Below, one piece after another: positions 1-8,287 of a stretch of 64,000 nt of DNA (its first letter is position 1; every line of letters starts with the position of its first letter). Both the position numbers and the translations under genes were made by a program. Origin of the DNA: Piscinibacter sp. XHJ-5 (GTDB lineage Bacteria; Pseudomonadota; Gammaproteobacteria; Burkholderiales; Burkholderiaceae_C). The notes beneath the pieces are model-generated. The model was not told the DNA's origin and ran no database searches. It was given only the letters and a program-made list of their open reading frames with translations. The stretch spans positions 4,588,001 through 4,652,000 of the forward strand of contig NZ_CP123228.1 of the NCBI RefSeq assembly GCF_029855045.1, written 5' to 3'.

Positions 1-2
1 CG

Positions 3-857
3 GCCGAAGCGCAGCAGGCCCTGCTGGAGCGCACCGCCGCGGCGGATCGGCGGTCGCTCGAGCTCACGCAGGCACGCCATGCCGCCGGCGTGGCCGACGG
101 CAGCGACGTGCTGCAGGCGCAGACCCAGCTGCTGGGCGTGCAGGCGCAGATCGAGGACGCGGGCCTGCAGCGGGCGCAGCTCGAGCACGCCATTGCCGTC
201 CTGATCGGACAGGCGCCCTCGGCCTTCACGCTCGCGCGCAGCGCGAGCCTGCCCCTGCTGCCCACGGTGCCCGAGTTCCTGCCCTCCACGCTGCTGGAGC
301 AGCGGCCCGACATCGCGGCCGCCGAACGCCGCGTCGCCGCGGCCTATGCCCAGATCGGCGTTGCCGACGCCGCCTTCTTTCCCAGCGTGACGCTCTCGGC
401 CAGCGCAGGGTTTCGGGGCACCGCGCTCGCCGGTCTGCTGTCGGCGCCGCACTCGCTGTGGTCGCTGGGCCCGGCACTTGCGGCAGCGATCCTCGACGGG
501 GGCGCGCGGCGCCAGGCCAGCGAGCAGGCACGCGCCGCGGCCGAGCAGGCCGGATCCAGCTACCGGCAGACCGTGCTCACGGCGCTGCAGGAAGTCGAAG
601 ACAACCTGGCTGCACTGGAGCGCATCGGTGCCGAGCTGACGCTGCAGCAGGCCGCGCTGCAGGCGGCGCAGCGCAACCAGCAGATCGTGCAGGACCAGTA
701 CCAGGCCGGTACGGTGAGCTACCTCAACGTGGCGAGCGCGCAGACCGCGACGCTGACGGCGGAGGCCAGCGTGCTGTCGCTGCGCAATCGCCGGCTGGCG
801 GCGGCGAACGTGCTGTTGAAGAACATCGGGGGGAAGGGCCCGCCATTCCATCCGTAA
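3..857 (+). CDS. outer-membrane efflux protein, TolC/OprM/NodT type (5' end outside window)
   Basis: The reading frame is open from base 3 with no start in the window, so this is the last 284 residues of a longer protein. These proteins are trimeric outer-membrane channels that complete tripartite drug or metal efflux pumps. The family signature is visible: an RPDI motif followed by AAERRVAAAYAQIGVADAAF, then a SVTLSASAGFRG-like strand, and long Ala/Gln/Glu-rich helices typical of the periplasmic alpha-barrel. A GTG at base 90 could be called as a start, but the open frame and the alpha-helical sequence upstream argue against it. The membrane-fusion and inner-membrane partners are presumably upstream. 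The family is clear; the substrate is not. Confidence 0.9.
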   Translation, partial: AEAQQALLERTAAADRRSLELTQARHAAGVADGSDVLQAQTQLLGVQAQIEDAGLQRAQLEHAIAVLIGQAPSAFTLARSASLPLLPTVPEFLPSTLLEQRPDIAAAERRVAAAYAQIGVADAAFFPSVTLSASAGFRGTALAGLLSAPHSLWSLGPALAAAILDGGARRQASEQARAAAEQAGSSYRQTVLTALQEVEDNLAALERIGAELTLQQAALQAAQRNQQIVQDQYQAGTVSYLNVASAQTATLTAEASVLSLRNRRLAAANVLLKNIGGKGPPFHP

Positions 858-916
858 CACACCCGCCCGCATCCCGGCAACGCGAGAGCAACCCGCGACG
901 GCGAAGGTCGCAGCCC

Positions 917-1342
917 ATGCCCACCACCATCGCCTGCGCGGCAGCGCTGCTTCTGCTCACCACCCTCATCCACTACGAGGCGCTGCGCGCGCTCGACCGC
1001 ATCGTGCCTTTGCTGCGATGGCCGGGGCGCTCGCACATCGTGCTGGTGATCGTGGCGCTGTTCTGCGCCCACGTCGTCGAGATCGTGCTCTACGCCGCGA
1101 CGTACTTCCTGCTTCTGCGTCACGCAGCCCTCGGATCGATCGGCCGGTCGGCGACGCTGTCGATCAACCACGCGCTGTATTTCTCCTTCGAGACCTTCTC
1201 CACCCTCGGCTACGGCGACATCGCGCCGGCCGGCGCGATCCGGCTCCTGGCCGGGACCGAATCGCTCAACGGCTTGCTGCTGATCGGCTGGTCGTCTTCC
1301 TATGCTCACATTGCCATGCAACGTGCCGCGGGCGAGCGTTGA
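917..1342 (+). CDS. small potassium-channel-like membrane protein
   Basis: A 141-residue membrane protein with a hydrophobic N-terminal helix, a second long helix near residues 35-65, and a pore-loop segment. The loop contains TLGYGDI, the canonical K+ selectivity filter (TxGYGD) of the Ion_trans_2 family. A third helix follows the filter. No cytoplasmic RCK/TrkA domain is attached, so gating is not evident. It lies 60 bp after the efflux channel and just before an ABC exporter on the same strand, possibly one transcript. Ion selectivity is inferred from the filter alone. Confidence 0.75.
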   Translation: MPTTIACAAALLLLTTLIHYEALRALDRIVPLLRWPGRSHIVLVIVALFCAHVVEIVLYAATYFLLLRHAALGSIGRSATLSINHALYFSFETFSTLGYGDIAPAGAIRLLAGTESLNGLLLIGWSSSYAHIAMQRAAGER

Positions 1343-1349
1343 GCGCCCC

Positions 1350-3140
1350 GTGAACCCGGACCGCGCCGGCCTTCGCGAGGCTTGGGCCCTGGCCGTTCCC
1401 TTCTGGCGCGACCGCGGCGAGCGAAGCGCCTGGGCGCTGCTCGCCGCGGTGGTGTCGCTGACGCTCGCCGGCGTGGGGCTCAACGTCCAATTCAGCGACT
1501 GGAACAACCGCTTCTACGACACGCTGCAGAACCACGACCTGGCCGGCTTCTGGAGGCAGCTCGGCGTGTTCGCGCTGCTCGCCGCCTGCTTCATCGTGGC
1601 GGCGGTGTACCGCCAGTACCTGCAGCAGCGGCTGCTGATGCGCTGGCGCACGCGCCTGACGCAGGACCTGCTGCGGCGCTGGCTGCAGCCGGGTGGGCCG
1701 TACCGCCTCGCACACGAGGCGGCGCCGGCGCTCGACAACCCCGACCAGCGCATCGCCGAGGACGCGGGCCGCTTCGTCGGCGCCAGCCTGGACCTTTCGC
1801 TCGGCCTGCTGAATGCGGGTGTGACGCTGGTGTCCTTCGTCGGCATCCTGTGGCGCCTTTCCGGCTCGCTGGCGCTGCCGGCGGGGCACGGCGGCATCAC
1901 CATGCCGGGCTACATGGTGTGGGTGGCGATCGCCTATGCCGGCCTGGGCAGCTGGATCACGCAGCGGCTGGGCCTGCCGCTGGTGCGCCTGAACGTGCAG
2001 CAGCAACGCGTGGAGGCCGACTTCCGCTACGCGCTGGTGCAGCTGCGCGACCATGCCGAAGCGGTGGCGCTGGCCGCCGGCGAAGTGCGGGAGCGTCATC
2101 GCATGGCCCACGTGTTCGAGGCCGTGCGAACCAACTGGGACCTGCTCATCCGGACCACCAAGCGGCTCACCTGGTTCTCCGCCGGCTATGGCCAGCTCGC
2201 CAACGTCTTTCCCTTGCTGGCCGCCGCGCCGCGCTACTTCGCGGGCTCGCTGCAGCTGGGCGGCCTGATGCAGACGGCGCAGGCCTTCGGCCAGGTGCAG
2301 GGGTCGCTGAGCTGGTTCATCGATGCCTACGCCACGCTCGCCGATTGGCGCGCGACGGTGGAGCGCCTGTCGCGGTTCTCCGTCCACGCCGAGGCGGCGG
2401 GCGCAGCGCCGCCCTCCGACGGCATCGTGCGCCGCGAGGAGCCGGGCGCGGCCATCGAGCTCACGGCACTGCGCATCGACACGCCGGATGGGCGCCGGCG
2501 CATCGATGTCCCGGCGCGGCGATTGGCGCCCGGCGAGCATCTGCTGATCCGCGGTCCCTCGGGTCGCGGCAAGACCTCCCTGCTGCGCGCGATCGCCGGC
2601 GTGTGGCGCCGCGGCGACGGGCGCATCGCCTTGCCGCGGGGCGCCTGGCTGATGTTCGTGCCGCAGCGGCCCTATCTGCCGAGCGGCACGCTGGCCGAAG
2701 CGCTCGCGTGGCCGCAGCCCGGCGAGGACTTCGATGCCTTGGCGATGATTCAGGCCCTGGCCACGGTCGGCCTCGGCGACCGACGCCTCGACCTGAACGA
2801 GCGGCGCGAGTGGGGCAGCGTGCTGTCGCCCGGCGAGCAGCAGCGGCTGCAATTCGCGCGCGTGCTGCTGCACCGGCCCGACTGGGTGTTCCTGGACGAA
2901 TCGACGTCCGCGCTGGACGAGCCCTCGCAGGTGCTGCTGTACCGGCGCCTGCGCGCCGCGCTGCCCTCGACGACCGTCGTCAGCATCGGGCACCGGGAGA
3001 GCCTGCAAGCGCTGCACGACGCGCAGTGGTCGTTGGGGGAGATGCCAGCGGTCGACAGCCCTGGAAGTCCGTATGCTTGCCCGGCCAGGACTGAAGACGG
3101 GTGCACGGCATGCCTACCCAGCGTATCGAAACCATCGTGA
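1350..3140 (+). CDS. SbmA/YddA-type ABC transporter, fused permease and ATPase
   Basis: About 596 residues in the half-transporter layout of the SbmA/BacA-like ABC_membrane_2 family: an N-terminal membrane domain carrying the family-typical NVQFSDWNNRFYDTLQ stretch, then a nucleotide-binding domain. Walker A (GPSGRGKTS), an LSPGEQQRLQFAR signature, Walker B (WVFLDESTSALDE) and the switch histidine (SIGHRES) are all present. Relatives move peptides, vitamin B12-like molecules or unknown solutes. GTG at 1350 is preferred because it lies 8 nt after the preceding stop. An in-frame ATG at 1302 would overlap that gene. The last 30 or so residues look degenerate and overlap the next gene. Confidence 0.85.
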   Translation: MNPDRAGLREAWALAVPFWRDRGERSAWALLAAVVSLTLAGVGLNVQFSDWNNRFYDTLQNHDLAGFWRQLGVFALLAACFIVAAVYRQYLQQRLLMRWRTRLTQDLLRRWLQPGGPYRLAHEAAPALDNPDQRIAEDAGRFVGASLDLSLGLLNAGVTLVSFVGILWRLSGSLALPAGHGGITMPGYMVWVAIAYAGLGSWITQRLGLPLVRLNVQQQRVEADFRYALVQLRDHAEAVALAAGEVRERHRMAHVFEAVRTNWDLLIRTTKRLTWFSAGYGQLANVFPLLAAAPRYFAGSLQLGGLMQTAQAFGQVQGSLSWFIDAYATLADWRATVERLSRFSVHAEAAGAAPPSDGIVRREEPGAAIELTALRIDTPDGRRRIDVPARRLAPGEHLLIRGPSGRGKTSLLRAIAGVWRRGDGRIALPRGAWLMFVPQRPYLPSGTLAEALAWPQPGEDFDALAMIQALATVGLGDRRLDLNERREWGSVLSPGEQQRLQFARVLLHRPDWVFLDESTSALDEPSQVLLYRRLRAALPSTTVVSIGHRESLQALHDAQWSLGEMPAVDSPGSPYACPARTEDGCTACLPSVSKPS

Positions 3141-4357
3141 TCGGCGCCGGGCAAGCCGGCCTGGCGATCAGCCATCACCTGAGCCGGCTGGGTGCCGAGC
3201 ACCTCGTGCTAGAGCGCGGGCAGGTCGCCGAGCGTTGGCGCACCGAGCGCTGGGATTCGCTGTGCTTCCAGTCGCCGAACTGGAACATGAACCTCCCGGG
3301 CTGGAGTCGCACGACCGCCGACCCGCACGTCGATCCCGATGCGTTCTCGCCGCTGCGCGAGGTCACCGACTACATCGAGCGCTACGCGGCCGTCGTCCGT
3401 GCACCGCTGCGGACCGGCTGCACGGCACGGTCCATCGGACCAGGGCAGCGGCCCGGGCGGTTGCAGGTGCAAACCGACGACATCCTCTACGAGGCGCACA
3501 ACGTCGTCGTCGCCACGGGCCCCTACCACGTGCCGCGTCCGTCGATCCCGCTGGGCAGTCCGGTGCTGGAGTTGAACTCGACCCAGTACCGCAACCCGGC
3601 GCAGCTGCCCCCCGGCGCCGTGCTGGTCGTCGGCGCGGGAAACTCGGGCGTGCAGATCGCCGAGGAGCTGTGCCGCGCCGCGCGCCGGGTGTTCCTGTCC
3701 GTGGGCTCGCACGAACGGATCCAGCGTCGCTACCGGGGGAAGGATTGCATCTGGTGGCTGATCGCGACCGGCTCCGCCGATGCGAGGCTTCACGAGTGGA
3801 AAGGCGCGCGCCTCTCGCGCTTGATGACGGGCGTGGACGGGGGGCACGACATCGATCTGCGCCGGCTGGCTGCCGAAGGGGTGGTGCTGCTCGGGCGCAT
3901 GACAGGTGCCGACAACGGCAGGCTCGCCATCGCGGATGACCTGCGTTCCACCATTGCGCACGGCGACGACTCGCTGAAGGCGTTCAATCGTCGCTGCGAC
4001 GACGTGGCTCGCGATCGGCAACTGGACCTCCCCCCGGCCGAACCTGCGGGGGATCCATGGCCCGATCCACCGCAGCTGCTCACGCCGATTCGCACCCTGG
4101 ACCTCCCCCGCGAGGGAATCCACTCGGTGATCTGGGCCAACGGCGCGCTCACGGACTTCAGCTGGATCGATCTCCCGGTCTTCGGCCCATCCGGATCCCG
4201 GCGGACGCCCTTGCACGAGCGCGGCGTGACCTCCGAGCCGGGCCTGTACTTCCTGGGCCTGCCGTGGCTGCACAAGTGGAAGTCGGCCTTCCTGTTCGGG
4301 GCCGACGAGGACGCGGCCTACCTGGCGCAGCACATCGCCTCTCGCGCGAGCCACTGA
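3110..4357 (+). CDS. FAD-dependent monooxygenase-like oxidoreductase (CzcO/FMO family)
   Basis: A soluble two-dinucleotide-fold flavoprotein of about 415 residues. The N-terminal FAD motif VIGAGQAGLAISHHL starts near residue 8. A second GxGxxG motif, VVGAGNSGVQIAEEL, near residue 175 would bind NAD(P)H, and an ATG-type linker (VVVATGPYHVPRP) precedes it. The C-terminal LPWLHKWKSAFLFG segment is typical of CzcO-like proteins. Substrates vary in the family (Baeyer-Villiger, N-hydroxylation, unknown), so none is assigned. ATG 3110 places the FAD motif at the usual distance; GTG 3101 is an in-frame alternative. The start overlaps the end of the ABC gene by about 30 nt. Confidence 0.85.
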   Translation: MPTQRIETIVIGAGQAGLAISHHLSRLGAEHLVLERGQVAERWRTERWDSLCFQSPNWNMNLPGWSRTTADPHVDPDAFSPLREVTDYIERYAAVVRAPLRTGCTARSIGPGQRPGRLQVQTDDILYEAHNVVVATGPYHVPRPSIPLGSPVLELNSTQYRNPAQLPPGAVLVVGAGNSGVQIAEELCRAARRVFLSVGSHERIQRRYRGKDCIWWLIATGSADARLHEWKGARLSRLMTGVDGGHDIDLRRLAAEGVVLLGRMTGADNGRLAIADDLRSTIAHGDDSLKAFNRRCDDVARDRQLDLPPAEPAGDPWPDPPQLLTPIRTLDLPREGIHSVIWANGALTDFSWIDLPVFGPSGSRRTPLHERGVTSEPGLYFLGLPWLHKWKSAFLFGADEDAAYLAQHIASRASH

Positions 4358-4386
4358 CGCGTTCTGCGCATCGCGTGCAAGCGGCG

Positions 4387-4863
4387 TCATGGCCCAGCCT
4401 TCGCCCGCAGCAACTCGATCAATTCATCGATCTTCCGCTCCGCGCGCAGATTGGTCTCGTAGTCGCGCGCCGCGGCAATGCGGTCGCGTGCCGCCTGCCG
4501 GTTCTGCGACATCATGATGATCGGCGCCTGGATCGCGGCCAGCATCGACAGCAGCAGGTTCAGGAACACGTAGGGATACGGGTCGAACGCCGATGCGCCG
4601 AGCACGTCGGTGTTCAGCAGCGCCCAGCCGACCAGCACGGCCATGAACAGGACGATGAAGGTCCAGGAGCCGCCGAACTCGGCGACGCGGTCGGCGAGGC
4701 GTTCACCGAGCGTGGGAACGAGGGTCTCGTCGGGCCGGTCGCGGCGCCGGTCGCCCAGTCGCACCAGCAGCCGCTCCAGCGTCTGCCGGTCGCGCCGGTT
4801 CAGGCTGCCCACGCCGGTGAGCATCAGGTGTTCGGCGAGGTAGCGGATGTCTTGTTCTTTCAT
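4387..4863 (-). CDS. DUF1003 membrane protein
   Basis: A 158-residue protein with two adjacent hydrophobic helices (about residues 66-85 and 97-118) and a charged C-terminal helix. The layout and the motifs GSWTFIVLF, DPYPYVFLNLLLS and MMSQNRQA identify DUF1003, a widespread bacterial membrane family without an assigned function. The gene is alone on the minus strand and convergent with the flavoprotein gene, with 29 bp between the stops. Confidence 0.9.
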   Translation of the reverse strand: MKEQDIRYLAEHLMLTGVGSLNRRDRQTLERLLVRLGDRRRDRPDETLVPTLGERLADRVAEFGGSWTFIVLFMAVLVGWALLNTDVLGASAFDPYPYVFLNLLLSMLAAIQAPIIMMSQNRQAARDRIAAARDYETNLRAERKIDELIELLRAKAGP

Positions 4864-5028
4864 GGGCAGCTCCTGGCAACAGTGGCCGCAGCATGGGCAG
4901 CCTCGATGACCGGGCTCTGACCGGCCCGGTTACGTCGGTAGCCTGGGTTGCCACCCGCGACAACGCATCGGCAACCGAACGGGAGGAGTCTGCATGCAGC
5001 GCTTGCCAATGAAGCGCAGGAGCCTCGC

Positions 5029-5220
5029 ATGAAGACCTTCCGTTCCCTCGCCCTTTCGCATGAACACGGTGCGGGCAACCGCCTGGCCGGACGCATCGGC
5101 GCCCAAGTCGCCGCGGTGCTGCTGGCCGTGCTGGTCACGCCGTCGACGCTTCCCACGCGCGACACCCATCCCGACACCGCGGCCCTCGAGCGCGGCACGA
5201 CACCCCGCGCACGCGGCTGA
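5029..5220 (+). CDS. small hypothetical protein with one hydrophobic segment
   Basis: A 63-residue open frame with an AGGAG ribosome-binding site seven bases before the ATG. The middle carries a short hydrophobic stretch (AQVAAVLLAVLV) that could be a membrane anchor. The tail is polar and Thr/Arg-rich. It ends 17 bp before the protease gene on the same strand, so the two are probably co-transcribed. No family is recognised. The good ribosome-binding site and tight spacing support a real gene, but coding is not proven. Confidence 0.45.
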   Translation: MKTFRSLALSHEHGAGNRLAGRIGAQVAAVLLAVLVTPSTLPTRDTHPDTAALERGTTPRARG

Positions 5221-5237
5221 CGGTGAGGACCAGGCCG

Positions 5238-6683
5238 ATGAGACATCTCCTTCGTTCACCGCGGACCCATGCGATCGGCGTCGCCACGGTCGCCTCTGTG
5301 CTCGCCCTGGCCGGATGCACGCACCGGATGGTCAGCGCGGCCCCGGTCGCCGCCGCCGCCACGAGCGCACCTTCGCCCGCGCCCGCCGGGCTGCCGGACT
5401 TCGCCACCATCACCGAGCGGGCCGGACCTGCGGTCGTCAACGTGCGGGTCAGTGGCGTGCGCGAAGTGACCGCCGATGACGACGACGAGGGTTCCGCGCA
5501 GGCGCTGCTCGATCTGCTGCGCAGGCGCTTCGGCAGCGCGGTGCCGCCCATCCGGGTGCCGGTGCGCGGCGAGGGGTCCGGCTTCATCGTCTCGCACGAC
5601 GGCATCGTGCTCACCAACGCGCACGTGGTGCAGGGTGCGAAGGAAGTCGTGGTTCGCCTGACCGACCGGCGCGAATTCAATGCACGCGTGCTGGGCAGCG
5701 ATGCCAGGACCGATATCGCAGTGCTGAAGATCGACGCGCACCAGCTGCCCGTGCTGCCGCTGGGCGACGCCAGCCGCCTGCGCGCAGGCGACTGGGTGCT
5801 GGCCATCGGCTCGCCCTTCGGCTTCGAGAACACCGTCACCGCGGGCGTGGTGAGCGCGCTGGGCCGCTCGCTGCCCGACGACGGCGCGGTGCGCTTCATC
5901 CAGACCGACGTGGCGATCAATCCGGGCAACTCGGGCGGGCCGCTGTTCAATGCGCGCGGCGAAGTGGTGGGCATCAATTCGCAGATCTACAGCCGCTCCG
6001 GCGGCTACGAGGGCGTGTCCTTCGCGATTCCGATCGACGTCGCCAGGCGCGTCGAGCAGCAGATCGTCGCCACGGGCCATGCCTCGCACGCCCGCCTCGG
6101 CACGACGGTGCAGGACGTCGACGCACGGCTGGCCGCCTCGTTCAAGCTCGCCAAGCCGCAGGGCGCGCTGGTCGCCGAGGTGCAGCCGGGCAGCCCGGCC
6201 GCCGGCGCCGGCCTCGAAGCGGGCGACGTGGTGCTGCGCATCGACGGCGAGCCCATCGTCGCTTCGGGCGATCTGTCGGCCACCGTGGCCATGCACGCGC
6301 CGGGCGACAAGGTCGCGCTGGAGGTGTGGCGCGCCGGCGCACCGCGTGAGATCCGGGTCGCCCTCGGCGACGCCAAGGAGGGTGCCGCCGCGCCGCAGAC
6401 TGCGGCCCATGCAGCGCCCGTCGCCGCCGGCTCTCTGGGCCTGGCACTGCGCCCGCTGGAGCCTGAGGAGCAGCGTCAGGCCGGCGCGCACGGCGGGCTG
6501 CTGATCGAGGACGTGAGCGGGCGCGCGGCGATGGCAGGCCTGCAGCCCGGCGACCTGCTGCTCGGCATCAACGGCAAGCCGGTGGAGTCGATGGGCGCAC
6601 TGCGCGACGCGCTCGCCGGCGCAGGACACGCCATCGCGCTGCTCGTGCAGCGCGGACAGGAAAGGCTCTATGTCCCGCTCTGA
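5238..6683 (+). CDS. degQ: DegQ/DegP-family periplasmic serine protease with lipoprotein signal
   Basis: About 481 residues. A trypsin-like domain carries the HtrA triad: His129 (TNAHVV), Asp159 (RTDIAVLKID) and Ser232 (GNSGGPLFN). Two PDZ domains follow, near residues 285-375 and 400-480. Members degrade or refold damaged envelope proteins. The N-terminus ends in LALAGC, a lipobox, so the mature protein should begin with a lipidated Cys and be membrane-tethered. E. coli DegP and DegQ are soluble after ordinary signal-peptide cleavage. ATG 5238 gives a proper signal peptide; GTG 5223 is an in-frame alternative. Pfam-level identity is secure. The exact orthologue (DegQ, DegP or MucD) is uncertain. 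Confidence 0.9.
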   Translation: MRHLLRSPRTHAIGVATVASVLALAGCTHRMVSAAPVAAAATSAPSPAPAGLPDFATITERAGPAVVNVRVSGVREVTADDDDEGSAQALLDLLRRRFGSAVPPIRVPVRGEGSGFIVSHDGIVLTNAHVVQGAKEVVVRLTDRREFNARVLGSDARTDIAVLKIDAHQLPVLPLGDASRLRAGDWVLAIGSPFGFENTVTAGVVSALGRSLPDDGAVRFIQTDVAINPGNSGGPLFNARGEVVGINSQIYSRSGGYEGVSFAIPIDVARRVEQQIVATGHASHARLGTTVQDVDARLAASFKLAKPQGALVAEVQPGSPAAGAGLEAGDVVLRIDGEPIVASGDLSATVAMHAPGDKVALEVWRAGAPREIRVALGDAKEGAAAPQTAAHAAPVAAGSLGLALRPLEPEEQRQAGAHGGLLIEDVSGRAAMAGLQPGDLLLGINGKPVESMGALRDALAGAGHAIALLVQRGQERLYVPL

Positions 6684-6819
6684 TGACAAGAGAGTTCCCC
6701 ACTTGCACGGTTGCGTCGGTCATCTTCCATGGCACAGCGGGTAGCCCGACCGAAACGCCCCGATCCAACGATGCCTTCACTGCACTGGTCGTGCAGCACC
6801 TTCATCCAAGGAGTGATCC

Positions 6820-7338
6820 ATGAAATTGTCGAAACCCCTGCTCGCCGTGCTGCTGGCGGCCGGCGCGGCGGCCGCTCATGCCGAAGGGCTCTATGCGGGC
6901 GCCAGCCTCGGCGCCCCCTTCTGGAACAGCACCGTCGACGGCGTCGACGGCAACGGCCGCGGCGTCGCCGGCAAGCTCTACGGCGGCTACGGCTTCAGCC
7001 CGAACTTCGCGCTCGAGGCCGGCGCCATGCACCTGGGCGAGTCGCGCGACATCAGCGGCAAGGTCAAGGCCGATGGCGCCTATCTGGACGCGGTCGGAAC
7101 GCTGCCGCTGAGCAAGGACTGGTCGCTGCTCGGCCGCATCGGAGCGGCCCACGCCCGCTTCAACGGACCGGGCGGCGACAGTTCGGACACCGGCCTCAAG
7201 CTCGGTGCCGGCGCGCAGTACCAGCTGAGTTCCACCATGGCGTTGCGCGCCGAATACGAGCAGTACCGGTTCCACGACGTATTCGACGCCAAGGCGAACG
7301 TCGGGCAGGTCACCGGTGGCCTGGTGGTGAACTTCTGA
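6820..7338 (+). CDS. small outer-membrane beta-barrel protein, OmpA-like
   Basis: A 172-residue protein with a cleavable signal peptide ending in AAAAHA-E. The body has alternating hydrophobic and aromatic strands and a terminal Phe (GGLVVNF), the usual BAM recognition ending. The pattern (LYAGASLG at the start, GGYGFSPNFALEAGA in the middle) fits the eight-stranded OmpA-like barrel family without the peptidoglycan-binding domain. AAGGAG lies upstream of the ATG. The gene stands alone, 136 bp after the protease gene, and no terminator is obvious. Its role is probably structural or as a minor porin. Confidence 0.8.
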   Translation: MKLSKPLLAVLLAAGAAAAHAEGLYAGASLGAPFWNSTVDGVDGNGRGVAGKLYGGYGFSPNFALEAGAMHLGESRDISGKVKADGAYLDAVGTLPLSKDWSLLGRIGAAHARFNGPGGDSSDTGLKLGAGAQYQLSSTMALRAEYEQYRFHDVFDAKANVGQVTGGLVVNF

Positions 7339-7498
7339 AGCATGCGGGTCGGGTTGCGTGGTGCCCTGTTGCTCGGCCACTCGGCAAGCGCAGGGCGATC
7401 GCGGGCAGACATCCACGGTTCGGGCTGAGGTATCGAAGCGTGCTGCGCGTGTGGCGGGACTTCGATGCCTGAGTCCCCATGCCTGCCCAGGCATCCGT

Positions 7499-7816
7499 TC
7501 ACCCGATGCGCACGAGCACCCGCGAGCCTTCGACCTTCACCGGGTAGCTGCGCAGCGGCTCGCTGGCCGGCTCGCAGGTCGGCTTGCCGTCGCGCACGTC
7601 GAACCTCCCCTGATGCAGCGGGCATTCGATTTCGTGGCCGTCGAGGAAACCGTCGCACAGGCGCGCGTGGCCGTGGGTGCACACGTTGTCGGTGGCGAAG
7701 ACCTCGCCACCGACGGTGTACAGCGCGATGTCGTGGCCGTCGATCGCGACGCCGAGGACGTCGTCGGTCGGCAGCTCGTCGGCGGCAAGCGCGTCGATCC
7801 AGGTCTGCTCGCTCAT
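7499..7816 (-). CDS. nagAb: Rieske [2Fe-2S] ferredoxin of the ring hydroxylase
   Basis: A 105-residue Rieske ferredoxin with both ligand pairs: Cys46-x-His48 (VCTHGHARLCDG) and Cys65-x2-His68 (ECPLHQGRF). It would carry electrons from the reductase encoded at 11361-12347 to the terminal hydroxylase. Its ATG overlaps the stop of the small-subunit gene in an ATGA, indicating translational coupling at the end of the six-gene minus-strand operon. The symbol follows the Ralstonia U2 nag system by context. The protein alone could serve other ring hydroxylases. Confidence 0.85.
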   Translation of the reverse strand: MSEQTWIDALAADELPTDDVLGVAIDGHDIALYTVGGEVFATDNVCTHGHARLCDGFLDGHEIECPLHQGRFDVRDGKPTCEPASEPLRSYPVKVEGSRVLVRIG

Positions 7817-8283
7817 ATGGGGTAGATGATGGAGTTGGGGATCATCTCGCTGTCGTAGATGCACTGGCGTGACGCGAACTTGAGGCCCTCGCCGGTGCGC
7901 ACGACCACGTCGATGTAGCGACCGACGTTGAACACCGTGGACGTGTCCGACAGCTTGGTGCGGAACACCGCGTAGTTCGCCTCGCACTCGAAGCGGCCGG
8001 CCTCGCAGCGGCGCACCACCGGGCTGCCGACGACGTGCCGCTGGTAGTACGGGTCGTGGAACAGCGTCTCGCGGATGCCGTACACGCGGTCCTTCAGCAT
8101 GCCCTTGCTGGTGAACGACAGGGTCGCCAGCGGGAAGCCGCGCTCGAAGTTCTCGCGCGGCTGCAGCCGGTACACGCAGTCGTCGGTGAAGAACTCGGGC
8201 CACAGGTCCCACTGGCCGGAGTCCACCGCGATCGCATAGTCGGCATAAAGCTGGCTCAGGGCCAGGTAGTCCTCGAAGTTCAT
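7813..8283 (-). CDS. nagH: salicylate 5-hydroxylase-type small (beta) subunit
   Basis: A 156-residue protein of the ring-hydroxylating dioxygenase beta-subunit family (SnoaL/NTF2-like fold). The family features are the acidic N-terminal DYLALSQLYADYAIAVD helix, FFTDDCVYRL, and a C-terminal Ile/Pro ending. It is structural and packs against the alpha subunit. It lies 4 bp after the large-subunit gene and overlaps the ferredoxin start. Assignment to salicylate 5-hydroxylase rests on the gentisate genes and the NagR-like regulator in the same cluster. Confidence 0.85.
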   Translation of the reverse strand: MNFEDYLALSQLYADYAIAVDSGQWDLWPEFFTDDCVYRLQPRENFERGFPLATLSFTSKGMLKDRVYGIRETLFHDPYYQRHVVGSPVVRRCEAGRFECEANYAVFRTKLSDTSTVFNVGRYIDVVVRTGEGLKFASRQCIYDSEMIPNSIIYPI

Positions 8284-8287
8284 GCGG

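Noticed and set aside
5256..6689. A 477-residue open frame antisense to the protease
   Set aside because: The sense strand carries the full catalytic triad and PDZ motifs. The antisense is only a GC shadow.
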